The notes under the pieces: model-generated
The model's database searches: none
What the model saw: only the letters and a program-made list of their open reading frames with translations
What the model was told of the DNA's origin: nothing
Shown here: piece by piece, positions 46,259-57,407 of the stretch
Numbering within the stretch: position 1 is the first letter of the stretch
Layout: every line of letters starts with the position of its first letter
NCBI RefSeq assembly: GCF_020520425.1
Contig: NC_079490.1
Coordinates: 38,634,723-38,698,722 of the forward strand
Length of the DNA: 64,000 bases
Origin: Spinacia oleracea
Taxonomy: Eukaryota; Streptophyta; Magnoliopsida; Caryophyllales; Amaranthaceae
Direction: 5' to 3'
Program-made: the position numbers and the translations under genes

Positions 46259-49066
46259 AAGTATGTGGATAATGTACTGCAGACCAAAACCTTTCCCCAG
46301 TCCATTAATGATACCACTATCTGTATTATACCCAAGACTGCTCTACCAGAGTCCATAAAGCAATTTAGGCCCATAAGCCTGTGTAATGCCAGCTATAAAA
46401 TAGTGTCAAAAATATTAGTCAACAGGATCAGACCTCTTTTGAAGGACATCATCTCCCCAAATCAGAATAGTTTCCTACCTGGAAGGGGCTGTGAAGTTAA
46501 TTACATTGCAGCTTCTGAAATCTTACACTCCATGAAAACCAAAAAAGGGAAGTTTGGGTGGTTTGCTCTTAAGATAGATCTTGAAAAAGCTTATGATAGG
46601 CTGGAGTGGAACTTCATTAGGTTTTGTTTAGCAAGGAAAGGCTTTGATAGAAACTCCACAGACCTCATTCTTAATTGCATTGCCTCTCCTGCAACATCTA
46701 TCATTGTAAATGGAAAGCTCTCCCCCTCCTTTAAAACCACTAGAGGAATCAGACAAGGAGACCCAATATCCCCATATGTTTTCATTATTTGCATGGAGTA
46801 CTTAGCTGATATGATTAGTGAGGCTGCCTCTAAGGAAAACTGGAAACCCTTCTACTTGAAGAGAAATGGCATCCCCATCACCCATTTGATGTTTGCAGAT
46901 GATCTGCTTCTGTTTGGAGATACTTCTGCCAAAACTCTCAGTGGCATGAAGGAGGTCCTTAGGAACTTCTGGGACTGCTCTGGCCAAAAAATGAATAACT
47001 CTAAGAGCAAGATCTATTTTTCCAAACACACCCCCCAAAACCAAAAAGATCTATTCTGTAACACTCTAGAGGTACAACCAAGCCCTGACTTAGGAACATA
47101 CCTAGGGTTCCCCTTGACAGACAAAAGGCCAACCAAGAACCAAACTTTAGACATTTGCAGGAAAATTAAGAACAAACTGGCCTCCTGGAAGGCTAAATGC
47201 CTCAGCAAAGCTGGTAGGTTAGTACTTATAAAGTCCACCTTGACCACCATAGCAAATTACTCTATGCAAATTCTGTACTTACCAAAGAAAACCCTCCAGA
47301 CTATTGACCAAGTTTGTGCTAATTTCCTATGGGATTCAGAACCCCAGAAAAAGAAAACCCACCTTGTAGCTTGGCTCAAGGCCTGTGGACCATTAGAAGT
47401 AGGAGGGCTTAGTGTTAGATCAGCTGTAATGATGAATAAAGTGCTAATGACTAAACTCTGCTGGAAATTTAACACAGGGGAAAACCTAGCCAGTAGCCTA
47501 ATCAAGGAAAAGTATGTTGATAATAGACCCTACCCTGCCCCTTTCTCAAAAGGGTCTCATATTTGGCAAAATGTTGGAAAGGGGTGGAACATGTACAAGG
47601 ACCTTACTGCTTGGTGTATAGGGGATGGAACCCAGATCAACCTTTGGTTAGATAATTGGACAGGAAAAGGTTCACTTAGATCTATAATACAAGGACCCCT
47701 AACCAGAGATGAATTTGCACACACTGTTAGTGACATTAGGAGGGATGGCCATTGGAACTTAAGCTGCATTTCCTTCACCCTACCCACTGACTTAATCCAA
47801 TGGATTCAAGCCATTCCCATCCCTCAGTTTGGTGAGGATGCCCCCTTCTGCTCTCTATCAAAAGGGCTCCACTTTGACTCAAAAACAGCTTACAACACCA
47901 TTTGGAACACCCACTTCCCTGACACAGACTCAAGTGATAAATGGAGTTGCATTTGGAAAGCTAGATGCCCACCTAAACTGAAAATATTCCTTTGGCTTAT
48001 TCTTTGGGGAAGACTCCCAACTGCATCCCACCTATCCAGTAGACAGATTATCCCTAATGGAAATTGCCAGTTTTGTCCTAATACCCAGGAAGACATGGTA
48101 CACTTGTTTTTAAACTGCCCCAGAGCTACTGAATTTTGGAGTAATATTGAGTTTCAACCCAAGTATAACCATCTCCACTCTGATGTTGAAAATTGGTTCC
48201 TAGATAACTTGAATGATACTGGGCTATCCCAGGTTTTGAACACTACAAACCAAACAGTTTTCATCTTTTGCCTTTGGAGAATATGGAATAGAAGGAACTT
48301 ATGGATTTTTCAAAAAGAAAACAAAAGTATTCAGTCTTGGTGTCACCAAACTCTATGGTTAGCAAAAGAGCATGGAAATATAGAGAGTAAAGGAACACAA
48401 CAGATTAAGCCAGTGCATTTGGACTCCCCTAGTCCCTCAAATTACTTTGTTAAATGCGATGCATCTTTCTGTTCCTCCACTCTCCTTGCCTCCTATGCAG
48501 CAATTTGCAGGAATGAAGATCACACATTCATGGCTAGAATAGCTGGAACCTTCACCAGTACCTCAGCTGCTGCTGCAGAAACTCAATCTATCTTTATAGC
48601 TATCTCATGGGTCATCATCAAAGCATGGCAGAATGTGACTATATTTACAGATTGCAAATCAGCAGCAGAACACCTAAACAATGACAACCCTCCAATTTCT
48701 TGGCTGTCTAACCTATATGCTAAATGCAGGGAGTTGCAAAGAACCCACGGGAGCCTCTGGGTGAAATTCAGAAGAAGGGAGCACATCATGGAAGCAGACT
48801 ACGTGGCAAGGAAGGCCAAGGACAGGCTGAGTCTGTTGGATCAAGGCAGTGATTTAGAACCCCCCCCCCCCAGTTTAACTACTGATATCTCATCAAACAA
48901 TGACACTAATTTTTTGGGAGCATGTTTGCTTCAAAGTAATTGGGCGATATGTGCCTGTATTTTGACCTCCACACGGAGTGGAGTTAGCTGAAAACTTATT
49001 ATGTATGTGCACTCTAATATTTAAGTAATCAAGTAACTCATTTTCACCAAAAAAAAAAAAAAAAAA
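46259..49066 (+). mobile_element. 5'-truncated plant L1 LINE
   Basis: Begins inside the RT domain; endonuclease and ORF1 are missing. It carries the coding region to 48991, a short 3' UTR and an A18 tail (49049-49066). A clear TSD was not found; 'aacagg' occurs on both sides (46246-46252, 49071-49076) but is short. Confidence 0.85.
46265..48991 (+). CDS. LINE ORF2 fragment: reverse transcriptase, zf-RVT, RNase H
   Basis: 908 codons uninterrupted. The apparent start is a GTG inside a longer open frame, so the true N-terminus is lost by truncation. Order: RT from about residue 15 (FRPISLCNASYKIVSKIL, ALKIDLEKAYDRLEW, RGIRQGDPISPYVFII, HLMFADDLLLFG with the catalytic Asp pair near 215); thumb region (SWKAKCLSKAGRLVLIKS); zinc-binding zf-RVT domain (WKARCPPKLKIFLWLI, CQFCPNTQEDMVHLFLNC near 625); RNase H type I (KCDASF about 735, ETQS 780, FTDCKSA 805). 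The intact frame suggests a young insertion. Acts in target-primed reverse transcription; this copy cannot nick DNA itself. Confidence 0.9.
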   Translation: MDNVLQTKTFPQSINDTTICIIPKTALPESIKQFRPISLCNASYKIVSKILVNRIRPLLKDIISPNQNSFLPGRGCEVNYIAASEILHSMKTKKGKFGWFALKIDLEKAYDRLEWNFIRFCLARKGFDRNSTDLILNCIASPATSIIVNGKLSPSFKTTRGIRQGDPISPYVFIICMEYLADMISEAASKENWKPFYLKRNGIPITHLMFADDLLLFGDTSAKTLSGMKEVLRNFWDCSGQKMNNSKSKIYFSKHTPQNQKDLFCNTLEVQPSPDLGTYLGFPLTDKRPTKNQTLDICRKIKNKLASWKAKCLSKAGRLVLIKSTLTTIANYSMQILYLPKKTLQTIDQVCANFLWDSEPQKKKTHLVAWLKACGPLEVGGLSVRSAVMMNKVLMTKLCWKFNTGENLASSLIKEKYVDNRPYPAPFSKGSHIWQNVGKGWNMYKDLTAWCIGDGTQINLWLDNWTGKGSLRSIIQGPLTRDEFAHTVSDIRRDGHWNLSCISFTLPTDLIQWIQAIPIPQFGEDAPFCSLSKGLHFDSKTAYNTIWNTHFPDTDSSDKWSCIWKARCPPKLKIFLWLILWGRLPTASHLSSRQIIPNGNCQFCPNTQEDMVHLFLNCPRATEFWSNIEFQPKYNHLHSDVENWFLDNLNDTGLSQVLNTTNQTVFIFCLWRIWNRRNLWIFQKENKSIQSWCHQTLWLAKEHGNIESKGTQQIKPVHLDSPSPSNYFVKCDASFCSSTLLASYAAICRNEDHTFMARIAGTFTSTSAAAAETQSIFIAISWVIIKAWQNVTIFTDCKSAAEHLNNDNPPISWLSNLYAKCRELQRTHGSLWVKFRRREHIMEADYVARKAKDRLSLLDQGSDLEPPPPSLTTDISSNNDTNFLGACLLQSNWAICACILTSTRSGVS

Positions 49067-49204
49067 GCATAACAGGTATATTGTGTCATAGATTAGTAAA
49101 TGTGCGTCGCACATGAGTAAAAGGAATCAGCAACTTTTCGGTAGGACCGCCTTACAGGCGCGTGTAGGAAAGACCGGGTGTGAAACCACGCGCGCGTGGC
49201 CTCA

Positions 49205-49520
49205 CGCGCGATATAAGTTGAAATTTTTTCTCTCTCCTCTCATTTTCTGCAAACGCTCTCCTCTCATCCTTCTCTCTACCACACAAAATCCTAACCTTCT
49301 GCAACACCAAACCTAACCCCTCAGCCCCGCTCTCTCTCTCCTCCAACACTCTCGCCGTCCCCTCCAAAACCATAGCCACCTTCATTCTCTCTTCTCCGGC
49401 CTTCTCCTTCTCCGATCTGTCCTCTCGCCGCCGTTGCAAGATGCACCACCATGGATTCCGACTGTCTCAGCCTCTGTTCTCCGCCGACCATGGATTTCGT
49501 TTGAGGTTTTAGGTTTTCGG
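49205..49520 (+). other. 5'-UTR-like CT-rich segment in the 49.1-54.0 kb element
   Basis: 'ctctcctctc' and 'tctccggccttctccttctc' stretches precede a short frame MHHHGFRLSQPLFSADHG that stops at once. A mirror-image CT/GA-rich segment lies near the other end (53480-53920). Promoter-like captured DNA is possible. Confidence 0.35.
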
Positions 49521-50089
49521 TTTTTTTCCTTTAATTTTGTTGAATTTGCAATTTAGGTTTTTGATTAATTTGGTTGATATTTTAGATGTTTGATTTCATG
49601 AGAATTGAAGAGGGGGCGGTGACGGTGGTGGGGATGTGGCTGGTGCTGCTAGGAAGACGTTGGGTTTCGTGAAATGATAGGGAGTTGTTGGAGGTGCGCG
49701 GTTTCAGTGAAATGACCGTTGTGGTGGAAGCTTGCCTCAAGGAACAATCCGCCGGGAAACAGCGAGAAAGGAAGGAGAAGCGGAGCTTTTCGGATCAACA
49801 CCATCTCACCGACGGGAACATCATGTTCCAGATTTTTTTTTTTTAAAAAAAATCTTGGTTGGTTTTAGAAGGAGGAATTGACTACTTGTTGGTGTTTTAA
49901 TTCTATTGAGTTATTCATGGTTTTAGTAAAAGATTGTATGGAATTAGTTATAATTTTCTTATATTTAGTTATGAAATGATTTTTAGTTACATTTTTTGCA
50001 TTTAAGTAATTTTTTAGTTTTGAAATGGTTTTTAGAAGCATAAATATTTTATCGTAATTAATTTATACAAAAATCTCTAGAATTATGTA

Positions 50090-51085
50090 TTGCTTAACTA
50101 ATTAGTTCACGTGCTTAACTAATTAGTTTCAATGCTTAACTAATTGAATTTCATGCTTAATAAATTGATTTCATTACTTAACTAATTGGTTTTATTGCTT
50201 TAACTAATTCGTTCCATTGTTTAACTAATTGGTTTCATAGCTTAACTAATTGAATTTCAGGCTTAACTAATGAAATTTCATTCTTAACTAATTGGATTTC
50301 AGTCTTAACTAATTGTTTTCATTGTTCAACTAATTGAATTTTATGTTTAACTAATTGAATTGCAGGCTTAACTAATTGGTTTTATTGCTTAACTAAATGA
50401 ATTTCAGGCTTAACTAATTGATTCCATTTCTTTAACTAAGTCGTTTCGTTGCTTAACTAACTGGTTCTATTGTTTGACTAATTGGTTTCATTGCTTAACT
50501 AATTGAATTTCAGACTTAACTAACTGGTTCAATTGCTTAACTAATTGGTTCCATTGCTTTAACTAAATCGTTCCATTGTTTAACTAATTTGTTCCATTGC
50601 TTAACTAATTGAACGTCAGGCTTAACAAATACTTTATATCTGTAAACTTATTGGTTTCAATGCTTAACTAGTTGGTTTTAATGTTTAACTAATTGGTTCC
50701 AGTGGTTAACTAAATGGTTTTACTGCTTAACTAATTGGTTATATTGATTAACTACTTGGTTTCAGTGCTTAACTAATTGGTTTCATTGCTTAACTAATTG
50801 GTTCAATTACTTAACTAATTAAATTTCAGGCTTAACAAAAATTTCTTTATATCTGTAAACTTATTAGTTTTATTGCATAAGTAATTGGTCCCAATGTTTA
50901 ACTAATTGCTTTCATTATTTAACTAATTAGTTCGAATGCATAACTAATTGAATTCCACGCTCAACAAATATTTTCTTTATACTTGTAAACTTATTAGTTT
51001 CAGTGTTTAACTAATTAGTTTTATTGCTTAACTAATTGGTTCCATTTATTAACTAATTGGTTCCATATCTTAATTAATTGGTTCC
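50090..51085. repeat. 'TTAACTAATTGGTTTCATTG' array, block A1
   Basis: Roughly 45 copies of a 20-22 bp unit (CTTAACTAATTGGTTTCATTG) with variants ending in GAATTTCAGG. Confidence 0.85.
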
Positions 51086-51129
51086 ATTTCTGAATCTTAA
51101 TTAAAGCTCTGAAATTTGTTGTTTGAAAC

Positions 51130-51570
51130 TCGGAAATACGTAACTTAAACTCAAAATACCATAACTAAAATTCAAAAAACCTTAACTAAAACTCAATAAA
51201 TTATAACCAAACGTCATAAATGAATCACAACTAAAACTTAAAAAATCATAACTAAAATTCTAAAAACCTTAACTAAAACTCAATTTTTTTTAACTAAACA
51301 TCAAAATGTATTCTTAGCTAAAACAATTAAGTTTGAACTAAAAATTATTCTTAACAAAAATAATTGTAATGTTAACTAAAACAATTGTAATCTTAACTAA
51401 ATCAAAGTTATTTTTAACTAAATATAACATAAGAAAAACTAAAACAAAAAATGACTTTAATGCAAAAAAATGTTACTAAAACTAAAATTTCATAACTAAA
51501 TATATATCAGAAATATAACTAAAACAAAAACATTACAAGTATTAACTATTAGCAATTTAATAATTACTAT
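51130..51570. repeat. 'AACTAAAACTCAAAAA' array, block B1
   Basis: Loose 14-22 bp repeats of TTAACTAAAACTCAAAAAA. They share TTAACTAA with block A. Confidence 0.7.
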
Positions 51571-52261
51571 ATGCATTAGAAATATAACTAGAACGAAAAT
51601 ATTATTAACTATAAGCAATTTAATCATTACTAAATACATCAAATCCATTAATAATTACACTTTTAAAAAAATACAAATTATTCTTGAACTCTTGTTTTTT
51701 GTTGAATAGCAATCTCAATCCAACAACAAAACATAACACCAACATCATCAATCAAACCACAAGCTCAGGCAACCCTTGCACCAGCTGATGTTCCTTCGAG
51801 TCGCAGCCACCAGCAGGGATAGCGAAGCCACTGCAAGACCACCAGGCCACACTGAAGAAACATCGCAGCCACCAAAGCATGTTACTTCGCGATTGCAATC
51901 ACTGGCAATTGCAACAGCTCCTCCAGATCTCTCTCCTCAAACATCTACTGCCTACTACCATCTCCACCATCGACCGCTCAACATCCTCTAACATCGCATC
52001 CAAAGCACAAACTCGGTTCGATCTACAAAAAAACTAAGATCGTCCAAATTATCGACAAAACGCCGCATTCGACGCCACAAACCAAAATCGCCGCATTCGA
52101 CGCCAAAAACTAAAATCAAATCAGAAAACAAATCCGAAACCAAAATCAAATCAGAAAACAAATGGATTCGGTGAATTACTGGAAAAGAACATTAGATGAA
52201 CACGTCTTTGAAAAGCTGAAAATCTTAAACCAAAGTGAATGAAGGAGAGAGATAAAGTTCG

Positions 52262-52645
52262 ACAAACCTTAACTAATTGGTTTCAATGCTTAACTAATTG
52301 GTTTCATTGCTTAACTAATTGGTTGCAATGCTTAACTAATTGGTTTCATTGCTTAACTAATTGGTTTCAATGCTTAACTAATTGGTTTTCATTGCTTAAC
52401 TAATTGGTTGCAATGCTTAACTCATTGGTTTCATTGCTTAACTAATTGATTTCATTGTTTAACTAATTGATTGCAATGCTTAACTAATTGGTTTCATTGC
52501 TTAACTAATTGAATTTCAGGCTTAACAGTACTTTCTTTATATCTGTAAACTTAGTGTTTTCATAGCTTAACTAATTGGTTATATTGCTTAACTACTTGAT
52601 TTCAATGTTTAACTAATTGATTCCATTACTTAACTAATTAGTTTC
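52262..52645. repeat. Block A2 (second copy of the TTAACTAATTGG array)
   Basis: About 17 units, more regular than A1. It includes the phrase 'ctttatatctgtaaactta' also present in A1 (about 50631, 50849). Confidence 0.85.
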
Positions 52646-52674
52646 ATTGCATGTTTAAAAGTGTGCATCTTAAC

Positions 52675-53105
52675 TAAAATCATGAACTTCGTTGTCTAAA
52701 ACTCAAAAGAGGTAAATAAAACTCAAAAAATCTTAACCAATTCCTAGAAAATCGTAACTAACACTAAAGAAATCTTAACTAAAACTCAAAAAACCTAAAA
52801 AGTGATTATTAGTTAAAACAAAATTATATTCTCAACTAAAATAAATTTAACCTTAAATAAAACGACAATATTCATAACTAAAACAAAATCATTCTTAACT
52901 AAAACTTCTTAAACCACGACTAAAACTCAGACAAATGGAACACAAAATATATTAACTAACCCTCCGAAAATGTTGACTAAACTCATATGAATTTTAACTA
53001 AACAATTATTCACTTAAGAAAATCAACTAAACCATTTATTTCTTAACTAAATACAGAAAAACCATAACTAAAACATTACAATTCTTAACTAAAACGAAAT
53101 TAAAA
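52675..53105. repeat. Block B2 (second copy of the AACTAAAACTC array)
   Basis: Same units and order after A2 as B1 after A1. Followed by an 'acaccaacaacagcataatc' module like the one at about 51730. Confidence 0.7.
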
Positions 53106-54059
53106 CACCAACAACAGCATAATCGACCAACAAGTAACGCTTCCTTCCAGCTACGAAACCCTAGCGAGGTTAGCAGCTTCGCTTCGTTCGCCTAGTAGCC
53201 ACCGCGTGACTGAGCAACTTCAGTATCAGGCGCTACGTCTCCTTCCTCTAATTGCGGCAGCGGCAACCACCACCACCAACAACCAGCGGCAAATCCGCCT
53301 CCTCCTGCCAGTAATTCAAAAATCAAAAAAACCTAAATCAAAAGAGGAGATTGGAAAAACCTAATCAATTCAATCGAAACAAAACAAAATCAAATCTAAA
53401 TCATCAAATCTAAATCAACAAATCAACATGTGAAAGATAAAGAATCACCTCATAAGGAACACCTCATCTTCCTCATGCAATTTCCTAACTAGGTTGTCCG
53501 ACGAGGAGCAGCAGCAGCCACGACGACTCATCGCGCAACCTCCTCGGTCTCTCCTCTCCTCTTCCTGAACATCGCACGATCTCCTTCCTCCCTTCGCCGC
53601 TGCTCGTCGGCCACCACATTCTCATCTTTCCGGTAAATTAATCTGCAAAATCAACAAAACTAAACAATAAAAAGGAAAATCAAAACCCTAACTAAATCAA
53701 GAATGAAGGAGAAATGAAGGAGACAGATGGAGGCCGAGTGAACAATTCTCACCTCCGCCCTAACCGCGTCGCCGGTATCCTCCGCCGTCGACCTCGATTC
53801 TCCAGGTTATCACCGGCGTTGGCCGAGAGGTTTGGAGGAGAGAGAGGATCAGAGAGGTTTGGAGGAGAGAGAAGGGGTCAGAGAAATTTGGAGGAGAGAG
53901 AATTAGGGTTATGAAAATAAAAATGAAAAAGAAATGCAAAATATGTATATATATTTTTTGGGAGATAAAACGCTGACTCAGCTCATACGTGGCAGCTTGG
54001 TGACAACAAGGCGGTCTTACAGGAAAGACCGCCTTATATAAAAGTTTGTGAAAAGGAAT

Positions 54060-54199
54060 TGGGTTAGGCACCTTTGCGTCGCTCATTAATAAACAACCGA
54101 CACAAAGAACTTTATTAACCCAAATTAATCAATTTTGCGTCAGTCATCACAATGTGCGACGCAATTGTACCGACGCAATTGAGCATTTTTGTACTAGTG
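54060..54199. repeat. Right subterminal region of CACTA 1
   Basis: Holds TTTGCGTCG, TTTTGCGTCAG, GTGCGACGCAATTG and GACGCAATTG motifs, matching those at the left end (30945-31285). Confidence 0.7.
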
Positions 54200-55049
54200 A
54201 CATATTCTATTAAGCAATCGGACACGGGAGGTTCGACTAGTAGAAATCATTTCAACAATTTTTGGCAATTTGCTTCTTTGTCGAATCGTGCAGCCATCCT
54301 TCCTATGTCAGCGAGGGAAGAAGTAAGGAAAGGTCCTAAACCCGTCTTTTCCGAACCCCCTCACAATGACGACTCCATTGGGTAGTATATTGAAATACTC
54401 GCGCAAGTAGTAAGGGGACCTAGCCCAAGGGAAAAATCCACCGCTTCGTCGCATTCATTTCCTTATTAAGTTGGGACGACCTGAATTTTCAATCAATACG
54501 ATTAAAGCGGACAGACCGGCACTGAATTTTGGCTTCCTTGGCATGTTTCATCTCGGAAGTTGGGACGAAGGACACCTACTAGCCCCGGGGGGTGCACGCG
54601 CGTCGGATGTTGTCCACTCGGCACTCCGCATCGTAGCACATCCACCAAAATCAAATCGCTTATCTCATAGGTCCATTCTCGATATGCGTCACTCCAACGT
54701 TTATCAGATATGCCTTAAAATAATTCGTCATGAACCTGACTACTTCGACAAAGAGCCTGTCGGGGAATTGGCGATAGGTTTGGTACCTTTCTGACACCCA
54801 AGCCTATTATTGACCATAGAGATTTACATAAAACTATATGCACATATTTAAATTCCGCAAAATCATGCTCATTGTTATTTTTATGTAGAAATTATGTGTT
54901 ATGTGTGAAAATAATTAATCAGACACAAAGGTTTGAAGTCAACGATATAAAAAAAAAAGGATTATTAATAAAGGTACTTAAAAGGTTGAAAAATAAATAG
55001 TTAGCTGTGAGTCGATTAAAATCAAGTTAATAATCTAAGGTTGGAACTA

Positions 55050-55265
55050 AGCGCAAGAAATATTTCACGCCATTCCGGTCAGCGCAAAAGATTTCCAACG
55101 CGCACACCTCGGCGCAAGAAATCTTTCACGCCAGACTGAAAACATTCTGGTACCAAAAAAATAAAGTGAACCTGCAGCTTGGCGTGAGAAATTACCAGCG
55201 CAGCAGGCAAGCGCAACTTTCTCCTTGCGCCAAACTCTGTGCGCGAAAAATCCCTAACGCACCGT
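55050..55265. repeat. Dispersed 'GGCGCAAGAAAT' motifs in leader of element D
   Basis: GCGCAAGAAATATTTCACGC at 55051 and GGCGCAAGAAATCTTTCACG at 55110, with related GGCGTGAGAAA and GCGCGAAAAAT nearby. Reminiscent of the GGCGCCGAAA arms of the Retand palindromes. Confidence 0.5.
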
Positions 55266-55300
55266 GATTGGCAAGAAGATAATAACGCACACTTTACTCC

Positions 55301-55431
<131 letters not shown>

Positions 55432-55833
55432 CATGCAACTAATTCAAAGAAAAAAACGCACTCAATCTAAACGATACGTTGGTTTAGTAAAAAATGTCCA
55501 TTAAAAAAAGGTGCAAATTCAAAATTACGCCAAAGGCGTTTTTATGGAATTACGTTAATCGAACGAGTCATGAAATTGATCCAAATAGCATTTACGAATC
55601 ACCCCAAAGGATAATACGCACAAATTATAATTTCATGCTGGAATGCTGAATGTTTGAGTGCACATACACTCAAGCAAAGGGCCTAATTCAGTAAAACATG
55701 AGCTAAGGAGAAATTGGGATGACAGGAAAATAAAAAAAACTCGTACAAATTGACTTCTTAAAACATACGCAATAAATAAAATCGATTCATAAGTCGTTAT
55801 AAACCTACATTGACGCGCGGCCTAATACCGTCA

Positions 55834-57281
55834 TGTTAGGTTATGAATAACATAAACAATATAATTCATGCGGAAAAACCATAAAACCATGAATCCAAAT
55901 TAATTGCCACATAGTCAATTAGCATAATTTAGTATAAATACTATGTGATGCGTGCCTCCCCTAGCTGCTCCTAAACCGAACAAGAACAAGTACATGACTC
56001 CAAATGTCGCCCCTTCGTAGATAGTTCACAACACGTTCAGATCCGCCTTAGATTCAACCAACTAGAATATTCTCTAAGGTTTTATGTGCACTCGGGAAAC
56101 TCACAACGGTGATAAGCAAGTATTAAATTCTCCCTTGAATTAATGTGTTGGAATAGGTTAATAAATTATGATCATGAATCACATATTTATAGGGTGGAAA
56201 TAAGGAATTACAATCCTACTAGGAATCAAGTAACTAAATCTATTAGGACTCTAGTTAATTAATAATATTAGAATTCTAGGGACAATCAAATACTAAGTAT
56301 TTCAGATCTACCCTTAATGTCTAATTTCAGTAGAATTGGTAAAACTATAACTTGTGGCCCAAACTACTTGCCGCGCAAGTAGCTTGGCGCACAAGCTTTC
56401 TTAGCGTGCAAGCAACCGGCCGGCCAAGGGCCTTGTAGCGTGTGGCCTGAGTCCATGTTGTTGCGCAATGCTTGGCGTCAAGACACAACACGCGGCCCAA
56501 CAGTTGGGCGCTACTGCACTTGCTCGGCCCAAGCATGCTTGCTCTACGCGGGCTTGCTTGGCGCTGGAACTGGCGCTTGCGCTGGGCCTGGCGCCTCGCA
56601 AGCTCGTTCGTCGAGCATTCGCACGTCGTGCTTCCGATTCGTTTTCCGATTCCGGAATTTATTTCCGATTCGAACAATATTTACGTTTTCGTTAATATTT
56701 CCTATTCCGACAATATTTTCAGATTTCGGTAATATTTCCGTTTCCGGCATTATTTCCGATTCCGATAATATTTCCAATTCCGGTAATATTTCCGTTTTCG
56801 ACAATGTTTCCGATTCCGGTAATATTTCCATTTTCGACAATATTTTCCGATACGAACCATAATTTTGTTTCGGGAAATATCTTTGACTTGGATAATATTT
56901 ATATTTCCGTTATGAACCATATTTCCATTTCCGGCAATATCATCATTTCCGAAGTATTCTTTATTTTTCCTTTTGACGATTTCAGCTCCCACTGGAACCG
57001 TGATCCGTCGTTTCCGAATGTTCATAAATGGAGTACTTAATGAATAATATATTCACTTAAATACTTGATCCGTTCACGTACTATTTGTGTGACCCTACTG
57101 GTTCAGTTAAGAGTAAGTTGTGGATTAATATTATTAATTCCACTTGAACTGAAGCGGCCTCTAGCTAGGCATTCAGTTCACTTGATCTCAAAGAACTTAT
57201 TAACTTGATAATTAATACTGAACCGCATTTATTAGACTTAACATTGAATGCATACTTGGACCAAGTGCATTATTTCCTTAA
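55834..57281 (-). repeat. SIRE-like LTR (1,448 bp), older copy
   Basis: Starts TGTTAGGTTATGAATAACAT and ends ATTTCCTTAA (final CA mutated). Diverged from the young pair at 12906/21944. It has the TTTCCGATTCCGG array (56630-56960). Followed by the PPT-side sequence, so it is a 3' LTR of a minus-strand element. Left flank CGTCA is the candidate TSD. Confidence 0.8.
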
Positions 57282-57407
57282 GTCTCTCACTTGTCCTTAG
57301 GGACAAGTGTGCATTTCCTAATTCCTTTGTCGCTTGATGCCTGCTCATGAACATAAGGTAAGAGTAGTCATCCTTATTATGTCTAGAGGTATTTCTCGGT
57401 TTCAGAG
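57282..57407 (-). other. SIRE-like interior next to its 3' LTR, interrupted
   Basis: Matches 14286-14412 (CTTGTCCTTAGGGACAAGTG...CGGTTTCAGAG). Homology stops at 57407, where element E inserts. Confidence 0.75.

Larger units (their letters stand above)
49128..54050. mobile_element. Mutator- or hAT-like non-coding element (4,923 bp, TSD AAAAGGAAT)
   Basis: AAAAGGAAT at 49119-49127 and 54051-54059. Left end CAGCAACTTTTCGGTAGG; the right end in reverse complement is CACAAACTTTTATATAAGG. Both ends then carry GACCGCCTTACAGG-type palindromes. Nine bp fits Mutator; eight (AAAGGAAT) would fit hAT, as would the CA start. No transposase. Contains two copies of a repeat module (A-B-X). Confidence 0.65.
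30931..54199. mobile_element. CACTA element 1: Pack-type, about 5.4 kb own sequence, TSD ACA
   Basis: Left end CACTAGTGGAAAAACAGTC; the right end in reverse complement is CACTAGTACAAAAATGCTC. ACA flanks both (30928-30930, 54200-54202). Both ends carry TTTGCGTCG-type subterminal motifs. Own segments are 30931-33308, 38276-39008, 44183 to about 46258, 49067-49118 and 54060-54199. They hold minus-strand exons like histone H2A, an LHT8-type transporter, a phosphatase and unidentified pieces, but no transposase. Later insertions are CACTA 3, CACTA 4, a LINE and a Mutator/hAT-like element. Confidence 0.75.

Noticed and set aside
46591..48789. Minus-strand frames of 67-82 codons inside the LINE
   Set aside because: Shadows of the long plus-strand reverse transcriptase frame.
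54471..54794. 107-codon plus-strand frame in element D
   Set aside because: Homologous leader in element E (58977-59300) does not keep the frame; it is conserved noncoding leader.
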